Assembly: GCA_965116785.1 (NCBI GenBank)
Contig: OZ220731.1
Coordinates: forward strand, 1,860,001-1,924,000
DNA from: Bin87 sp965116785
Lineage (GTDB): Bacteria > Chloroflexota > Dehalococcoidia > Lucifugimonadales > UBA3495
DNA: 64,000 nucleotides
Reading direction: 5' to 3'
Part shown: in pieces, positions 35,242 to 44,752 of the stretch
Position numbering within the stretch: position 1 is the first letter of the stretch
Layout: each line of letters begins with the position of its first letter
The notes under the pieces: generated by a model
Seen by the model: the letters and a program-made list of their open reading frames with translations, nothing else
Database searches by the model: none
Told to the model about the DNA's origin: nothing
Position numbers and translations under genes: made by a program

Positions 35242-36408
35242 ATGACCGCTCCGGCCCGAATGAAATTTGGCGTGTTTATGGCTCCCTTCCACCGGGTCGG
35301 CGAGAACCCTACGCTGGCCCTCGAACGCGACCTCGAACTCCTCCAGTGGCTGGACCACCTGGGCTACGACGAAGCCTGGATCGGCGAGCACCACAGCGCC
35401 GGTTGGGAGACCATCGCCTCGCCGGAAGTTTTCATGGCCACGGCCGCCGAGCGCACCCGTAACTTGCGCCTGGGCACCGGCGTGGTCAGCCTTCCGTATC
35501 ACCATCCCTACATGGTGGCCAACCGTATGGTCCTCCTGGATCACCTCACCCGCGGGCGCGTGATGCTGGGGGTTGGGCCTGGCGCCCTGGCCTCCGATGC
35601 CTACATGTTCGGCATCGACCCGGCCCGTCAGCGGGAGATGATGGACGAGTCCCTGGGCGCGATCAAGCGGCTGATGGACAGCGACGAACCCTACACCTAT
35701 ACGAGCGACTGGTTCGAACTGCACGACGCTCATTTGCAGTTGCGGCCCTATCAGCAGCCCTTCCCTCTGGTCGTTGCGTCGGTCCAATCGCCGGCCGGAG
35801 TGACCACCGCTGGCAAATACGGCGCTGGCGTAATCTCTCTGAGCGTGCCCCGGGACATGGTGCGTTCCACCAGCCTGAAAGACCAGTGGGCCATAGCGGA
35901 GGAGACGGCGGCCGAGCACGGCCAGACCGTCAAGCGCGAGGAATGGCGCCTTTCCGTCGGTGTGCACCTGGCCGAGTCGAAAAAGCAGGCCCAGGAGGAC
36001 ATTCGCGAAGGCTCTGCCCGTGTCGTCACCGAGTACTTCGGCAATACCCTGGGGCACGAGGTTCCGGACGTTCCCCGCGACCAGATCGTTGATTTCATGA
36101 CCGATAACAAGCAGTGGATCGTCGGAACGCCGGACGACTGCATCCAGCGCATCAACGAGCTTCAGGAGCTGTCCGGAGGCTTCGGCGGAATGTTGGTTCG
36201 GGTGGAGGACTGGGCTCCCCGCGACAAGCTCCACCGTTCGTACGAGCTGCTGGCTCGGTACGTCATGCCCCAGTTCCAGGGAAGTCTCTCCGGAATCCAG
36301 ACCTCGCAGCAGTGGGCCTCCGACCTTCGGGACACCCTTCAGGTCAACCGCCGCGCCGGCCTCGACCGCGCCGCCCAGGCGTACGAGGAGAGCCGCCAGC
36401 GCAGTTGA
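35242..36408 (+). CDS. LLM-class flavin-dependent monooxygenase (luciferase-like)
   Basis: A 388-residue TIM-barrel protein from the ATG at 35242, with GGAGG upstream. MKFGVFMAPFHRVGENP, GYDEAWIGEHHSAGWE, LRLGTGVVSLPYHHPYMVANRMVLLDHLTRGRVMLGVGPG and the VVASVQSPAGVTTAGKYGAG segment are typical of the bacterial luciferase/limonene monooxygenase group, which uses reduced flavin supplied by a reductase to oxygenate small hydrophobic substrates. No flavin reductase gene is adjacent. The neighbouring barrel protein may assist, but this is inference. A terminator follows. Confidence 0.92.
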   Translation: MTAPARMKFGVFMAPFHRVGENPTLALERDLELLQWLDHLGYDEAWIGEHHSAGWETIASPEVFMATAAERTRNLRLGTGVVSLPYHHPYMVANRMVLLDHLTRGRVMLGVGPGALASDAYMFGIDPARQREMMDESLGAIKRLMDSDEPYTYTSDWFELHDAHLQLRPYQQPFPLVVASVQSPAGVTTAGKYGAGVISLSVPRDMVRSTSLKDQWAIAEETAAEHGQTVKREEWRLSVGVHLAESKKQAQEDIREGSARVVTEYFGNTLGHEVPDVPRDQIVDFMTDNKQWIVGTPDDCIQRINELQELSGGFGGMLVRVEDWAPRDKLHRSYELLARYVMPQFQGSLSGIQTSQQWASDLRDTLQVNRRAGLDRAAQAYEESRQRS

Positions 36409-36437
36409 TCATGCGCTTACCGCGTTGAGCGACCGTG

Positions 36438-36470
36438 CAGGGGCGGCCAGTTGGGTCGCCCCTGTTGTTT
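36438..36470 (+). terminator. Rho-independent terminator after the LLM monooxygenase
   Basis: CAGGGGCGGCC pairs with GGTCGCCCCTG (11 base pairs including one G-U, 5-base loop) and is followed by TTGTTTT. Confidence 0.85.
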
Positions 36471-36575
36471 TCGGAAGTCGCCAGTGACCGTGCGCCCGAT
36501 ACGGACCGTCAGGAGCGCGCTTGTAGGTACGCTGCTACCCAATCAAAAAGGGACGCTACCGCGGCACGTATCAAT

Positions 36576-36606
36576 ATGACGACCTTAACCGGGGCCGGGT
36601 TATAAT
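36576..36606 (+). promoter_or_regulatory. Predicted promoter for pyk
   Basis: Perfect TATAAT at 36601-36606. The -35 candidate ATGACG (36576-36581) is 19 bases away and weak. The start would be near 36613, giving a leader of about 33 bases. Confidence 0.5.
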
Positions 36607-36645
36607 GGGCCAAAGAGAGAGGACCCTGGAGCAGAGGTAGATGTC

Positions 36646-38100
36646 ATGCGCAAGACCAAGATTATCGCCACCATAGGCCCAGCATCCCGGTCCCCAGAAA
36701 TCCTGGACCGCCTCGTCAGCGCCGGCATGGATGTCGCCCGGCTCAACTTCTCCCACGGCACGCTGGAAGAGCATGCCGAAGTGATTGCGAATGTGCGGGC
36801 GGCGTCCGACCGACACAACCGGCCCGTGGCGGTGCTGCAGGACCTGGGCGGCAATAAGTTCCGCTTGGGCACCATGGCTGAGCCGGCACAGTTGAACTTT
36901 GGCGATGAGGTTTCCATCGTCAACGAGCCAACCTCCGTTTCTCCCTTCCTCCTGCCTTTTCCGGAACCTGACATCCTTCGCAGCATGCGCCCCGGCAATC
37001 TGGTTTACATTTCCGACGGGACGGTCTGCCTGGAAGTCCAGGAAGTAACCCAAGAGCTGGAAGTCAAGACCCACGTCCGCAACGGAGGAAATCTCTCGTC
37101 GTACAAGGGCGTCAACCTCCCCGACGTTCCCATCGACATGCCGGTCATCACGGAAAGCGACAAGATAGCCCTGCAGTTCGGAGTCGACCAGGATGTAGAC
37201 TGGGTCGCGCTCTCTTTCGTGCGCACCGGAGAAGACGTCCGCTACGCTCGCGCCCATCTCAACCAGCTCGGCAGCCGCGCACCGGTCATGGCCAAGCTCG
37301 AACGCCGGGAGTGTATCGCCAACCTGGACGAGATTCTCGGAGAAGTGGACGGCATCATGGTCGCGCGCGGTGACCTGGGCGTGGAAATGCCCATGGAGGA
37401 GGTTCCCGTTATCCAGAAGGATATGGTGACCAGGGCCAACCGTGCCGGCCGCATCTCCTCGGTCGCCACCCAGATGCTGCGGTCGATGGTCAACTCGCCC
37501 ACGCCTACGCGAGCCGAGGTGTCCGACATCGCCAACGCCGTGCTGGACGGTTGCGACTCCATCCTGCTGTCTGACGAAATCGCGGTCGGTTCATATCCGG
37601 TGGAAGCGGTGCGCATCGCCGACGCCGCGATCGTCCAGGCCGAAAAGATGTACCACTACTACTCCGAGTTCCCGCAGCGCGACCAGACCCAGTCCGTGAC
37701 GTGGGGCGCGACCCAATTGGCCAAGTCGCTCAACGCCAAACCCATCGTGATCACGAGCACCGGGCGCGCCGCCTACGAGATGTCGCGCTTTCGGCCCGAG
37801 AACGACATCATCGTGTTCTCCCACGACGTTGCCGTGCAGCGCCGCGTTTGCATGGCCTGGGGCCTCAATCCCAAGGGGGTCATCGCGGCCGAACCGGACG
37901 TGGCCAAGCTGGTAACCATGTTGGTCGACGCGGCCATGGCCACGGGGATGGTTTCCGAGCGAGACGTGGTCACCCTGGTCCACGGTTTCATGACCGGCGT
38001 CACGGGCACCACCAACACCATCCAGGTGCTGAACATCCAGGAATACCTGGACCACATCGGCCGGAACGCCGTGGCTTCTGCTGCACCGGACGCGATCTAA
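36646..38100 (+). CDS. pyk: Pyruvate kinase
   Basis: Transfers phosphate from phosphoenolpyruvate to ADP in glycolysis. It has 484 residues. TKIIATIGPASRSPEIL and RLNFSHG mark the N-terminus; the catalytic lysine region reads APVMAKLERRECIANLDEI, and VARGDLGVE, ATQMLRSM and PTRAEVSD are intact. Two spots differ from the usual: LQDLGGNKFRLG where GPKIR is common, and ILLSDEIAVGSYP where MLSxETAxGxYP is usual. The C-terminal allosteric domain is present. It is followed after 20 bases by a PaREP1-like gene. Confidence 0.93.
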   Translation: MRKTKIIATIGPASRSPEILDRLVSAGMDVARLNFSHGTLEEHAEVIANVRAASDRHNRPVAVLQDLGGNKFRLGTMAEPAQLNFGDEVSIVNEPTSVSPFLLPFPEPDILRSMRPGNLVYISDGTVCLEVQEVTQELEVKTHVRNGGNLSSYKGVNLPDVPIDMPVITESDKIALQFGVDQDVDWVALSFVRTGEDVRYARAHLNQLGSRAPVMAKLERRECIANLDEILGEVDGIMVARGDLGVEMPMEEVPVIQKDMVTRANRAGRISSVATQMLRSMVNSPTPTRAEVSDIANAVLDGCDSILLSDEIAVGSYPVEAVRIADAAIVQAEKMYHYYSEFPQRDQTQSVTWGATQLAKSLNAKPIVITSTGRAAYEMSRFRPENDIIVFSHDVAVQRRVCMAWGLNPKGVIAAEPDVAKLVTMLVDAAMATGMVSERDVVTLVHGFMTGVTGTTNTIQVLNIQEYLDHIGRNAVASAAPDAI

Positions 38101-38120
38101 CTCACCCGGGAGCCGTTGGC

Positions 38121-38477
38121 ATGAGAAAACAGGAATACGCGGAGTGCGCCCGCGAGTTCCTGGTCGATTCCGACCGGCAATTTGAGGCCGGCGAGCGGCA
38201 GCGGGCTTCGGAAAAGCTCTACGGCGCAGCTAACGAAGCGTTGACCGCAGTCGCCGTCCGGCGGGGTTGGAAACACCGCACCCACCGGGATATGAAAAAC
38301 GCCAGCCAGAATCTGGCGGAAGAGCACAATGAACCTCTCTTTGTCGGTGGCTTCGCCGTCGCGGAGAAGTTCCACAAGAACTTCTTCCACGACGAAATGG
38401 AAGATTACGAAATCGTGGTTGACCGCCCTTACGTCCACCTGTTCGTCAACCGAGTGTTGAGCATCATCGGGCAATAA
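38121..38477 (+). CDS. PaREP1/HEPN-like helical protein, second copy
   Basis: A 118-residue protein. FEAGERQRASEKLYGAANEALTAVAVRRGWKHRTHRDM and EKFHKNFFHDEMEDYEIVVDRPYVHLFVNRVLSII correspond position by position to the paralogue at 25465-25989 (GDRLQATEKVWGALAQ, HRNFYDNELS). It lacks the N-terminal extension and proline-rich tail of that copy. The gene lies 20 bases after pyk and before a perfect inverted repeat, so it is probably co-transcribed with pyk. The function is unknown. Confidence 0.72.
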   Translation: MRKQEYAECAREFLVDSDRQFEAGERQRASEKLYGAANEALTAVAVRRGWKHRTHRDMKNASQNLAEEHNEPLFVGGFAVAEKFHKNFFHDEMEDYEIVVDRPYVHLFVNRVLSIIGQ

Positions 38478-38478
38478 C

Positions 38479-38510
38479 GCGAAAGGGCAGGTACGAACCT
38501 GCCCTTTCGC
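38479..38510 (+). terminator. Strong inverted repeat between pyk and gltD units
   Basis: GCGAAAGGGCAGGT and ACCTGCCCTTTCGC form a perfect 14-base-pair stem around a 4-base loop, directly after the PaREP1-like stop and 26 bases after the gltD stop on the other strand. There is no U-tract outside the stem. A bidirectional terminator is likely. Confidence 0.7.
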
Positions 38511-38536
38511 ATGCCAGGCAATCGATGCCGTTGGTT

Positions 38537-39988
38537 TTACTCGATTGGCGTCGACCGGGGCAGGTGGCTGCTACCCGACGAAAGGTATTGGTCCACGCCA
38601 CGCGCCACGTCTCGTCCTTCGGCAATAGCCCATACCACCAGTGACTGGCCACGCACCATGTCCCCGCCGGCGAATATGCCCGGCACTGAGGTCATCTTGT
38701 TGTCATCGACATTCACGTTGCCCCTGCCGTCAAGCTCGACACCGAGTTGGTCCAGCATTCCGCCGTGTTCCGGATGGAGGAAGCCCATTGCCAGCAGCAC
38801 CAGGTCTGCGTCCACGCTGAACTCGCTGCCCGGCACCTCCGCCATCTGGAAGCGGCCGTTCTCGCCCCGGGTCCAGTCGACCCGAACGGCGTGCAACCGG
38901 TTGACCTGCCCGTTCTCGCCGGAAAGTGACTTCGTCAGGATGTTGTAGTCGCGCACCCCGCCTTCCTCGTGGGCCCCGGAGGTCCTGAGGATCATCGGCC
39001 AGCGCGGCCACGGGTTGTCGTCGGGGCGAGTTTCAGGGGGTTCCGGCAGCAACTCGAACTGGTGGACGATTTCAGCTCCCTGCCGGTGCGCGGTGCCTAG
39101 GCAGTCGGCGCCGGTGTCGCCCCCGCCAAGGATGATGACGCGCTTGCCCTCCGCCGTGATCTGTCCGTCTATGGTTTCCCCGGCCAACACCCGGTTTTGC
39201 TGGGGCAGATAATCCATGGCGTAGTGCACGCCGTCCAGTTCCCGCCCGGGAACGTCCAGATCCCTGGCGTGCGTGGAACCCCCGGTCAGACACACAGCGT
39301 CGTACTCCTCCAGGAGCCGTTGGGCCGGATAGTTCACTCCGACATTCATCCCGGTTCGGAACTCGATGCCCTCGGCTTCCATCAGCTCGATACGACGCTG
39401 GACCACTGACTTCTCCAGCTTGAAGTCCGGGATGCCCAGCATCAGCAATCCGCCAACGTAGTCGGCCCTCTCCAGCACCGTCACCTTGTGTCCAGCGCGA
39501 TTCAACTGCTGAGCGGCGGCCAGGCCGGAAGGTCCACTGCCCACCACGGCCACGGTTTTGCCCGTGCGCGTCTCGGGCGGCGCCGCCTTGATCCAACCCT
39601 GTTCGTAACCCCGGTCGCTGATTTCTTTCTCGATGTACTCGATGGTGACCGGATCGGAATTGATGCTGAGAACGCAGGAGGCTTCGCAAGGGGCAGGACA
39701 GATCCGACCCGTGAACTCCGGGAAATTATTTGTGCTGAGGAGGACCTCCAGAGCTCGTTCCCAATTTCCCAGGTACACCTGGTGGTTGAACTCGGGTATG
39801 ACGTTCCCCAGCGGGCACCCCATGTGGCAGAAGGGCACCGCGCAGTCCATGCAACGCCCGCCCTGCTCGGTCGCCTGTTGGTCCGACCAACGGTGGTAAT
39901 ACTCGCGATAATCGCCGACCCTTGCCGCCGCCGGCCGTCGCTCCGGCGGTGTCCGCCCGAACTCGACAAATCCGGTGATTTTACCCAT
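38537..39988 (-). CDS. gltD: Glutamate synthase small subunit
   Basis: Supplies electrons from NAD(P)H to the large subunit for making glutamate from glutamine and 2-oxoglutarate. It has 483 residues from the ATG at 39988; the longer frame is a shadow of gltB. Cysteines for two 4Fe-4S clusters lie in the N-terminus (GGRCMDCAVPFCHMGCPLGN and GRICPAPCEASC). Two nucleotide-binding folds follow: VVGSGPSGLAAAQQLNRAGH for FAD and ILGGGDTGADCLGTA for NAD(P)H. The ATG overlaps the gltB stop by eight bases, so the subunits are translationally coupled. Confidence 0.96.
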   Translation of the reverse strand: MGKITGFVEFGRTPPERRPAAARVGDYREYYHRWSDQQATEQGGRCMDCAVPFCHMGCPLGNVIPEFNHQVYLGNWERALEVLLSTNNFPEFTGRICPAPCEASCVLSINSDPVTIEYIEKEISDRGYEQGWIKAAPPETRTGKTVAVVGSGPSGLAAAQQLNRAGHKVTVLERADYVGGLLMLGIPDFKLEKSVVQRRIELMEAEGIEFRTGMNVGVNYPAQRLLEEYDAVCLTGGSTHARDLDVPGRELDGVHYAMDYLPQQNRVLAGETIDGQITAEGKRVIILGGGDTGADCLGTAHRQGAEIVHQFELLPEPPETRPDDNPWPRWPMILRTSGAHEEGGVRDYNILTKSLSGENGQVNRLHAVRVDWTRGENGRFQMAEVPGSEFSVDADLVLLAMGFLHPEHGGMLDQLGVELDGRGNVNVDDNKMTSVPGIFAGGDMVRGQSLVVWAIAEGRDVARGVDQYLSSGSSHLPRSTPIE

Positions 39989-42900
39989 TGGGCACCGCCG
40001 CCAACTCAGCCTCTGCCCGCTGGGCGCGTTCCAGAAGCACGCGCCGGTAATCCCGGGGCATGACCTTGCGGAACTCACCGATACTGGCCTGCCATTTGTC
40101 CAGGATACGCTGCGCCGGTCCGCTGCCGGTTCGGTCCAGGTGCTCGACCAGCATATCGTGCAGCAGGTCGATGTCTTCCACTTCTGCCAGATTTTCGAGG
40201 TCGGCCATTCCGTCGTTGAACCGGATGTGGAAATCCCCGTCAGGATCGTGGACGAAAGCGATGCCCCCGCTCATGCCGGCGCCAAAGTTACGACCGGTGC
40301 TGCCGATGACCGCGACCACGCCGCCGGTCATGTACTCGCACCCGTGGTCGCCCACGCCCTCAACGACGGCCCGGGCTCCACTGTTCCGGACGGCAAAACG
40401 CTCTCCCGCCCGCCCGCGGATGAACACGTCACCGCCCGTGGCCCCGTAGAGCGCCACGTTGCCGATGATTATGTTGTCCTCCGGGACGAACCCGGACCCG
40501 CTCGGCGGCACGATGACGAGCCGTCCACCCCCGATGCCCTTGCCCATGTAGTCGTTGGTATCGCCCGCCAGTCGGATCGCCACCCCGGGAGCCAGAAACG
40601 CGCCGAAACTCTGCCCGCCGGATCCTTCCAGCTCGATATCGATGGCGCCGTCGGGCAGCCCCTCTTCACCGTATTTACGGGCAACACGTCCGCTGAGCAT
40701 GGCGCCGACGGTCCGGTTCGAATTGCTGACGGGCAGGCTGATTTGCACCGGCGCGCCGTTATCGATAGCTGGTTGAGCCTGCGCGATCAATTGGTGATCC
40801 AAGGCCCGTTCCAGCCCATGGTCCTGGTCGATACAGCAGTAGGTCTGGACGCGCTGGGCCCGCGCCGGAACCGTCAGCAACTTGGCCAGGTCGATGCCGG
40901 AGGCTTTCCAGTGATCCACTGCCTTGCGCGTCTCCAACTTGTCGACGCGGCCCACCATTTCGGCCACGGTGCGGAAGCCAAGTTCGGACATGATCTCGCG
41001 CAATTCTTCGGCCACAAAGTAGAAATAGTTGACCAGGTGCCCGGGCTGCCCCGCGAAACGCTTGCGCAGTTCCGGGTCCTGCGTGGCAATTCCCACGGAG
41101 CAGGTGTTGAGGTGACACTTGCGCAACATGATGCAGCCGTTGACGATCAGCGCGGCCGTAGCCATGCCGAACTCTTCGGCGCCCAGCAGGGCGGCGATTG
41201 CCACGTCGCGGCCGGTTTTCAGCTGCCCGTCGGTCTGGACCACGATACGGCTGCGCAGGTCGTTGGCCACCAGCACCTGCTGGGTTTCGGCCACCCCCAA
41301 TTCCCAGGGTAGGCCGGCGTGCTTGATGGACGACTCCGGAGAGGCCCCGGTTCCGCCATCGTGGCCGCTGATGAGCACCACGTCGCCGTGACCTTTCGAC
41401 ACTCCCGCGGCGATGGTCCCAACGCCCACTTCGGACACCAGCTTCACATGGATGCGCGCCTCGGGGTTGATGTTCTTCAAGTCGTGGATCAGTTGGGCCA
41501 GGTCCTCGATGGAATAGATGTCGTGATGGGGAGGAGGCGAGATCAGTTCGACGCCCGGCGTCGTGTGCCGGACCCAACCGATGTATTCGTCCACCTTGTG
41601 GCCCGGCAGCTGGCCGCCCTCACCCGGCTTGGAGCCCTGCGCCATTTTGATCTGCAGGTCCGTGGCGTTGACCAGGTAATTGGGCGTAACGCCGAAGCGG
41701 CCCGACGCCACCTGCTTGATGGCGCTGGAACGATTATCACCGTTCGGGTCGAGGTCATAGCGATGGTAATCCTCGCCACCCTCGCCGGTATTGCTGCGTG
41801 CCCCCAGCTGGTTCATGGCAATCGCCATGGTTTCATGCGCTTCCCGGCTGATGGAACCCAGCGAGATGGCCCCGGTGGCAAACCGCTTGACTATGTCCAC
41901 CGCGGGTTCGACCTCGTCCAGCTCAATCGACTCAAGGTTTGTGAACTCAAACAGACCCCGCAGCGTGGCCATGCGGCGGCTCTGATCGTTCACTTCCTGG
42001 GCGAATTCACGGTAGGCCCGCGGGTCGTTGGCGCGCGTGGCGTACTGCAGCTTGGCGATGGCTTCCGGGTTCCACTGGTGGAACTCGCCGTGCCGCCGCC
42101 ACTGGTACTGGCCGCCCATGTCCAGTTCCTGCATACCCGGCACGAACGGGTCGTCGAACGCGGACCGGTGGCGTTGCAGTGTTTCCTCCTCAACGATATC
42201 AAGGCCGATTCCCTGGATACGCGAGGGGGTGCGAGTGAAGTACTGGTCCACCAACTCATCGTTCAGGCCGATGGCCTCAAAGATCTGCGCTCCCCGGTAC
42301 GACTGTACGGTGGAGATGCCCATCTTGGACATCACTTTGAGGATGCCTTTCTCGTTGGCCTTGATGAAGTTGTAGACCGCGTAGTCCGGCTTGGTTCCGT
42401 TCAACTCGCCACGCTCGGCCAGATCGCGCACGGACTCCAAGGCCAGGTACGGATTGATGCCCCCGGCGCCGTAGCCGATCAGCAGGCAGAAATGCTGGAC
42501 TTCCCTGGGCTCCCCTGACTCCACGATCAATCCGACCCGAGTACGGGTCCCGGTACGGGTCAAGTGATGGTGAACCGCGCTGGTCGCCAACAGGCTGGGT
42601 ATCGGGGCTTGGGTCGAGTCCACGCCGCGGTCGGACAGAATGATGATGTTATTGCCTTCCGCGATGGCCTCGGACGCGGCATCGCAAAGGTTGTCGAGGG
42701 CGCCCCGCAGCGATCCGGTGCGGGCGTCAAACAGCGTGGACAGCGTGGCCGAAGTCAACCCCGGCATGTCCAGCGCCCTGATCTGCGCCAGTTGTTCGTC
42801 AGTCAGCAGCGGCGACTTGAGCCTCAACTGCCGGCAGTGTTGCGGCGATTCATCGAACAGGTTCTGCTCGCTGCCAACGAACGCTTCCAGGGAAGTGACC

Positions 42901-44528
42901 AACTCCTCCCGGATGGCATCCAGGGGCGGGTTGGAGACCTGGGCGAACAGCTGCTTGAAGTAATCAAACAGCGAGCGGTTTTGATCGGACAAAACCGCCA
43001 GCGACGCATCATTGCCCATGGAGCCGATGGCTTCGTAGCCCGCGGCCGCCATCGGCGTGGTCAGCATCCTCAGTTCTTCGATGGTGTACCCGAAGGAGCG
43101 CTGCTGCTGGCGGAGGTCGCTGCCTCCGGCCGGCGGCGATGGTTGCTCGTCGGGCAGGTCTTCCAGTTCAATCTTGCTTTCTTCCAGCCATTGGCCGTAG
43201 GGCTGGCGATTGGCGAGGGTGTGCTTCAGTTCCTCGTCGCCGATGATCCTGCCCTCGTCGAAGCTGACCAGGAACATGCGGCCCGGCTGGAGGCGCCCTT
43301 TTTCCTTGACGCTTTCAGGTGGCAGGTTCAGCACGCCGGTTTCAGACGCCATGACCAGCTTGTCGTCGTGGGTCACCGTGTAGCGGAAAGGCCGCAGACC
43401 GTTGCGATCCAGGACGGCGCAAACGTCCTTGCCGTCGGTGGCCAGCATCATGGCCGGGCCATCCCACGGCTCCATCATGCATGAATGGAACTCGTAGAAG
43501 TCCTTTTTCTCCTGGGGCATGGTTTCATGCTGGTCCCAGGCTTCCGGGATCATCATCAGCATGGAGTGCGCCAACTCGCGGCCCGTCATGACCAGGAGTT
43601 CCAGCGCGTTGTCGAAACTGGCGGTGTCGCTCGCCATGGGGTCGCAGATCGGCGCCAGTTTGTGGATGTCATCGCCATACAACGGCGAACTGAACTGGTA
43701 CTCTCTGGCGTGCATCCAGTTGATGTTGCCGCGCAACGTATTGATCTCACCGTTGTGCGCCAGATAACGATAGGGATGCGCCAGCTTCCAGTGTCCCAGC
43801 GTATTGGTGCTGAAGCGGGAGTGGACCAACGCGAACGCCGAAACCATCGATTCGTCGTTCAGGTCGGCATAAAAATTGGGCAGCTGGTACGAAACCAGCA
43901 AGCCCTTGTACACCACGGTGTTGGCGCTCAGGCTACAGATGTAGTAAAAATCGGCGTCGTCCTCACTGATGCCGGTGGCATGCAGATTGTTTGTGATGGA
44001 CTTGCGGACGACGTAGAGTTTGCGTTCCAAAGCCGCGCGGTCCGGAGTGTGGGCACTGCCTTTACCGACAAAGAACTGCCGGATGGTCGGACAAACCGCC
44101 CGGGCATCGCGCCCGATTGCAGTGGGATCGACCGGTACGTCCCGCCAGCCGAGCAGGGTCAGCCCTTCGTCAGACACAACCTTTTCGATATGGGCCACGC
44201 AGGCCGCCAGGGGAGCGGCTTCCTGGGGAAGGAAGACCATTCCCACACCGTATTCCCCCTCTGCGGGAAGGGAAAGCCCGATTTCAGCAGTAACCTTGCG
44301 GAAAAAAGCGTCGGGCATCTGGAGGAGGATTCCAGCTCCGTCCCCGGTGTCCGGGTCGGAACCAGAAGCGCCCCGGTGACCCAGGTTGTTCAGCACTTCC
44401 AGCGATTCGGTGACAATGGCGTGGGTCTTTTCACCCTTAATGTTGGCAACCATGCCGACGCCGCAGGCGTCGTGCTCCTGCTCTGGAGCGTATAATCCGG
44501 ACTGGGCCAGTTCTTTGAGCGAATTCAT
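39981..44528 (-). CDS. gltB: Glutamate synthase large subunit
   Basis: Makes glutamate from glutamine and 2-oxoglutarate. It has 1515 residues from the ATG at 44528; the N-terminus MNSLKELAQSGLYAPEQEHD precedes ACGVG, so C22 should be the glutaminase nucleophile after removal of a 21-residue propeptide. The glutaminase domain is followed by the FMN-binding synthase domain (GQLPGHKVDEYI, GHDGGTGASP) and the CIMLRKCHLNTCSVG 3Fe-4S cysteines, then the beta-helix GXGXG domain. With gltD it forms a two-gene unit. A promoter with a leader of about 105 bases can be read upstream. Confidence 0.97.
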   Translation of the reverse strand: MNSLKELAQSGLYAPEQEHDACGVGMVANIKGEKTHAIVTESLEVLNNLGHRGASGSDPDTGDGAGILLQMPDAFFRKVTAEIGLSLPAEGEYGVGMVFLPQEAAPLAACVAHIEKVVSDEGLTLLGWRDVPVDPTAIGRDARAVCPTIRQFFVGKGSAHTPDRAALERKLYVVRKSITNNLHATGISEDDADFYYICSLSANTVVYKGLLVSYQLPNFYADLNDESMVSAFALVHSRFSTNTLGHWKLAHPYRYLAHNGEINTLRGNINWMHAREYQFSSPLYGDDIHKLAPICDPMASDTASFDNALELLVMTGRELAHSMLMMIPEAWDQHETMPQEKKDFYEFHSCMMEPWDGPAMMLATDGKDVCAVLDRNGLRPFRYTVTHDDKLVMASETGVLNLPPESVKEKGRLQPGRMFLVSFDEGRIIGDEELKHTLANRQPYGQWLEESKIELEDLPDEQPSPPAGGSDLRQQQRSFGYTIEELRMLTTPMAAAGYEAIGSMGNDASLAVLSDQNRSLFDYFKQLFAQVSNPPLDAIREELVTSLEAFVGSEQNLFDESPQHCRQLRLKSPLLTDEQLAQIRALDMPGLTSATLSTLFDARTGSLRGALDNLCDAASEAIAEGNNIIILSDRGVDSTQAPIPSLLATSAVHHHLTRTGTRTRVGLIVESGEPREVQHFCLLIGYGAGGINPYLALESVRDLAERGELNGTKPDYAVYNFIKANEKGILKVMSKMGISTVQSYRGAQIFEAIGLNDELVDQYFTRTPSRIQGIGLDIVEEETLQRHRSAFDDPFVPGMQELDMGGQYQWRRHGEFHQWNPEAIAKLQYATRANDPRAYREFAQEVNDQSRRMATLRGLFEFTNLESIELDEVEPAVDIVKRFATGAISLGSISREAHETMAIAMNQLGARSNTGEGGEDYHRYDLDPNGDNRSSAIKQVASGRFGVTPNYLVNATDLQIKMAQGSKPGEGGQLPGHKVDEYIGWVRHTTPGVELISPPPHHDIYSIEDLAQLIHDLKNINPEARIHVKLVSEVGVGTIAAGVSKGHGDVVLISGHDGGTGASPESSIKHAGLPWELGVAETQQVLVANDLRSRIVVQTDGQLKTGRDVAIAALLGAEEFGMATAALIVNGCIMLRKCHLNTCSVGIATQDPELRKRFAGQPGHLVNYFYFVAEELREIMSELGFRTVAEMVGRVDKLETRKAVDHWKASGIDLAKLLTVPARAQRVQTYCCIDQDHGLERALDHQLIAQAQPAIDNGAPVQISLPVSNSNRTVGAMLSGRVARKYGEEGLPDGAIDIELEGSGGQSFGAFLAPGVAIRLAGDTNDYMGKGIGGGRLVIVPPSGSGFVPEDNIIIGNVALYGATGGDVFIRGRAGERFAVRNSGARAVVEGVGDHGCEYMTGGVVAVIGSTGRNFGAGMSGGIAFVHDPDGDFHIRFNDGMADLENLAEVEDIDLLHDMLVEHLDRTGSGPAQRILDKWQASIGEFRKVMPRDYRRVLLERAQRAEAELAAVPNG

Positions 44529-44639
44529 GGCTGCACCGTGCGGTCGCTGGGACAATGAAAAAGCCGCCAGCAATGACGAAAGCCACACCCAATCAGCCGG
44601 GGCCGGGACATTCTCGCTGCTGGCACAATCAGTTTGTGT

Positions 44640-44667
44640 AATATATCACAATTGGCAGGGATTGCAA
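44640..44667 (-). promoter_or_regulatory. Predicted promoter for gltBD
   Basis: On the minus strand TTGCAA (44667-44662) is followed after 16 bases by TATATT (44645-44640). The expected start near 44633 leaves about 105 bases of leader. No nitrogen-control operator was recognised. Confidence 0.55.
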
Positions 44668-44752
44668 GGCAAACCGCCCCCGGCCTATACTCCCGCCACC
44701 TCCTCTCGGAAGGTCAGGTCAACTTCGCAAAGCTACGTGTGACAACAGTCAA

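Noticed and set aside
42564..44495. Long plus-strand open frames opposite gltB
   Set aside because: Shadows of a 1515-residue glutamate synthase with all cofactor motifs intact.
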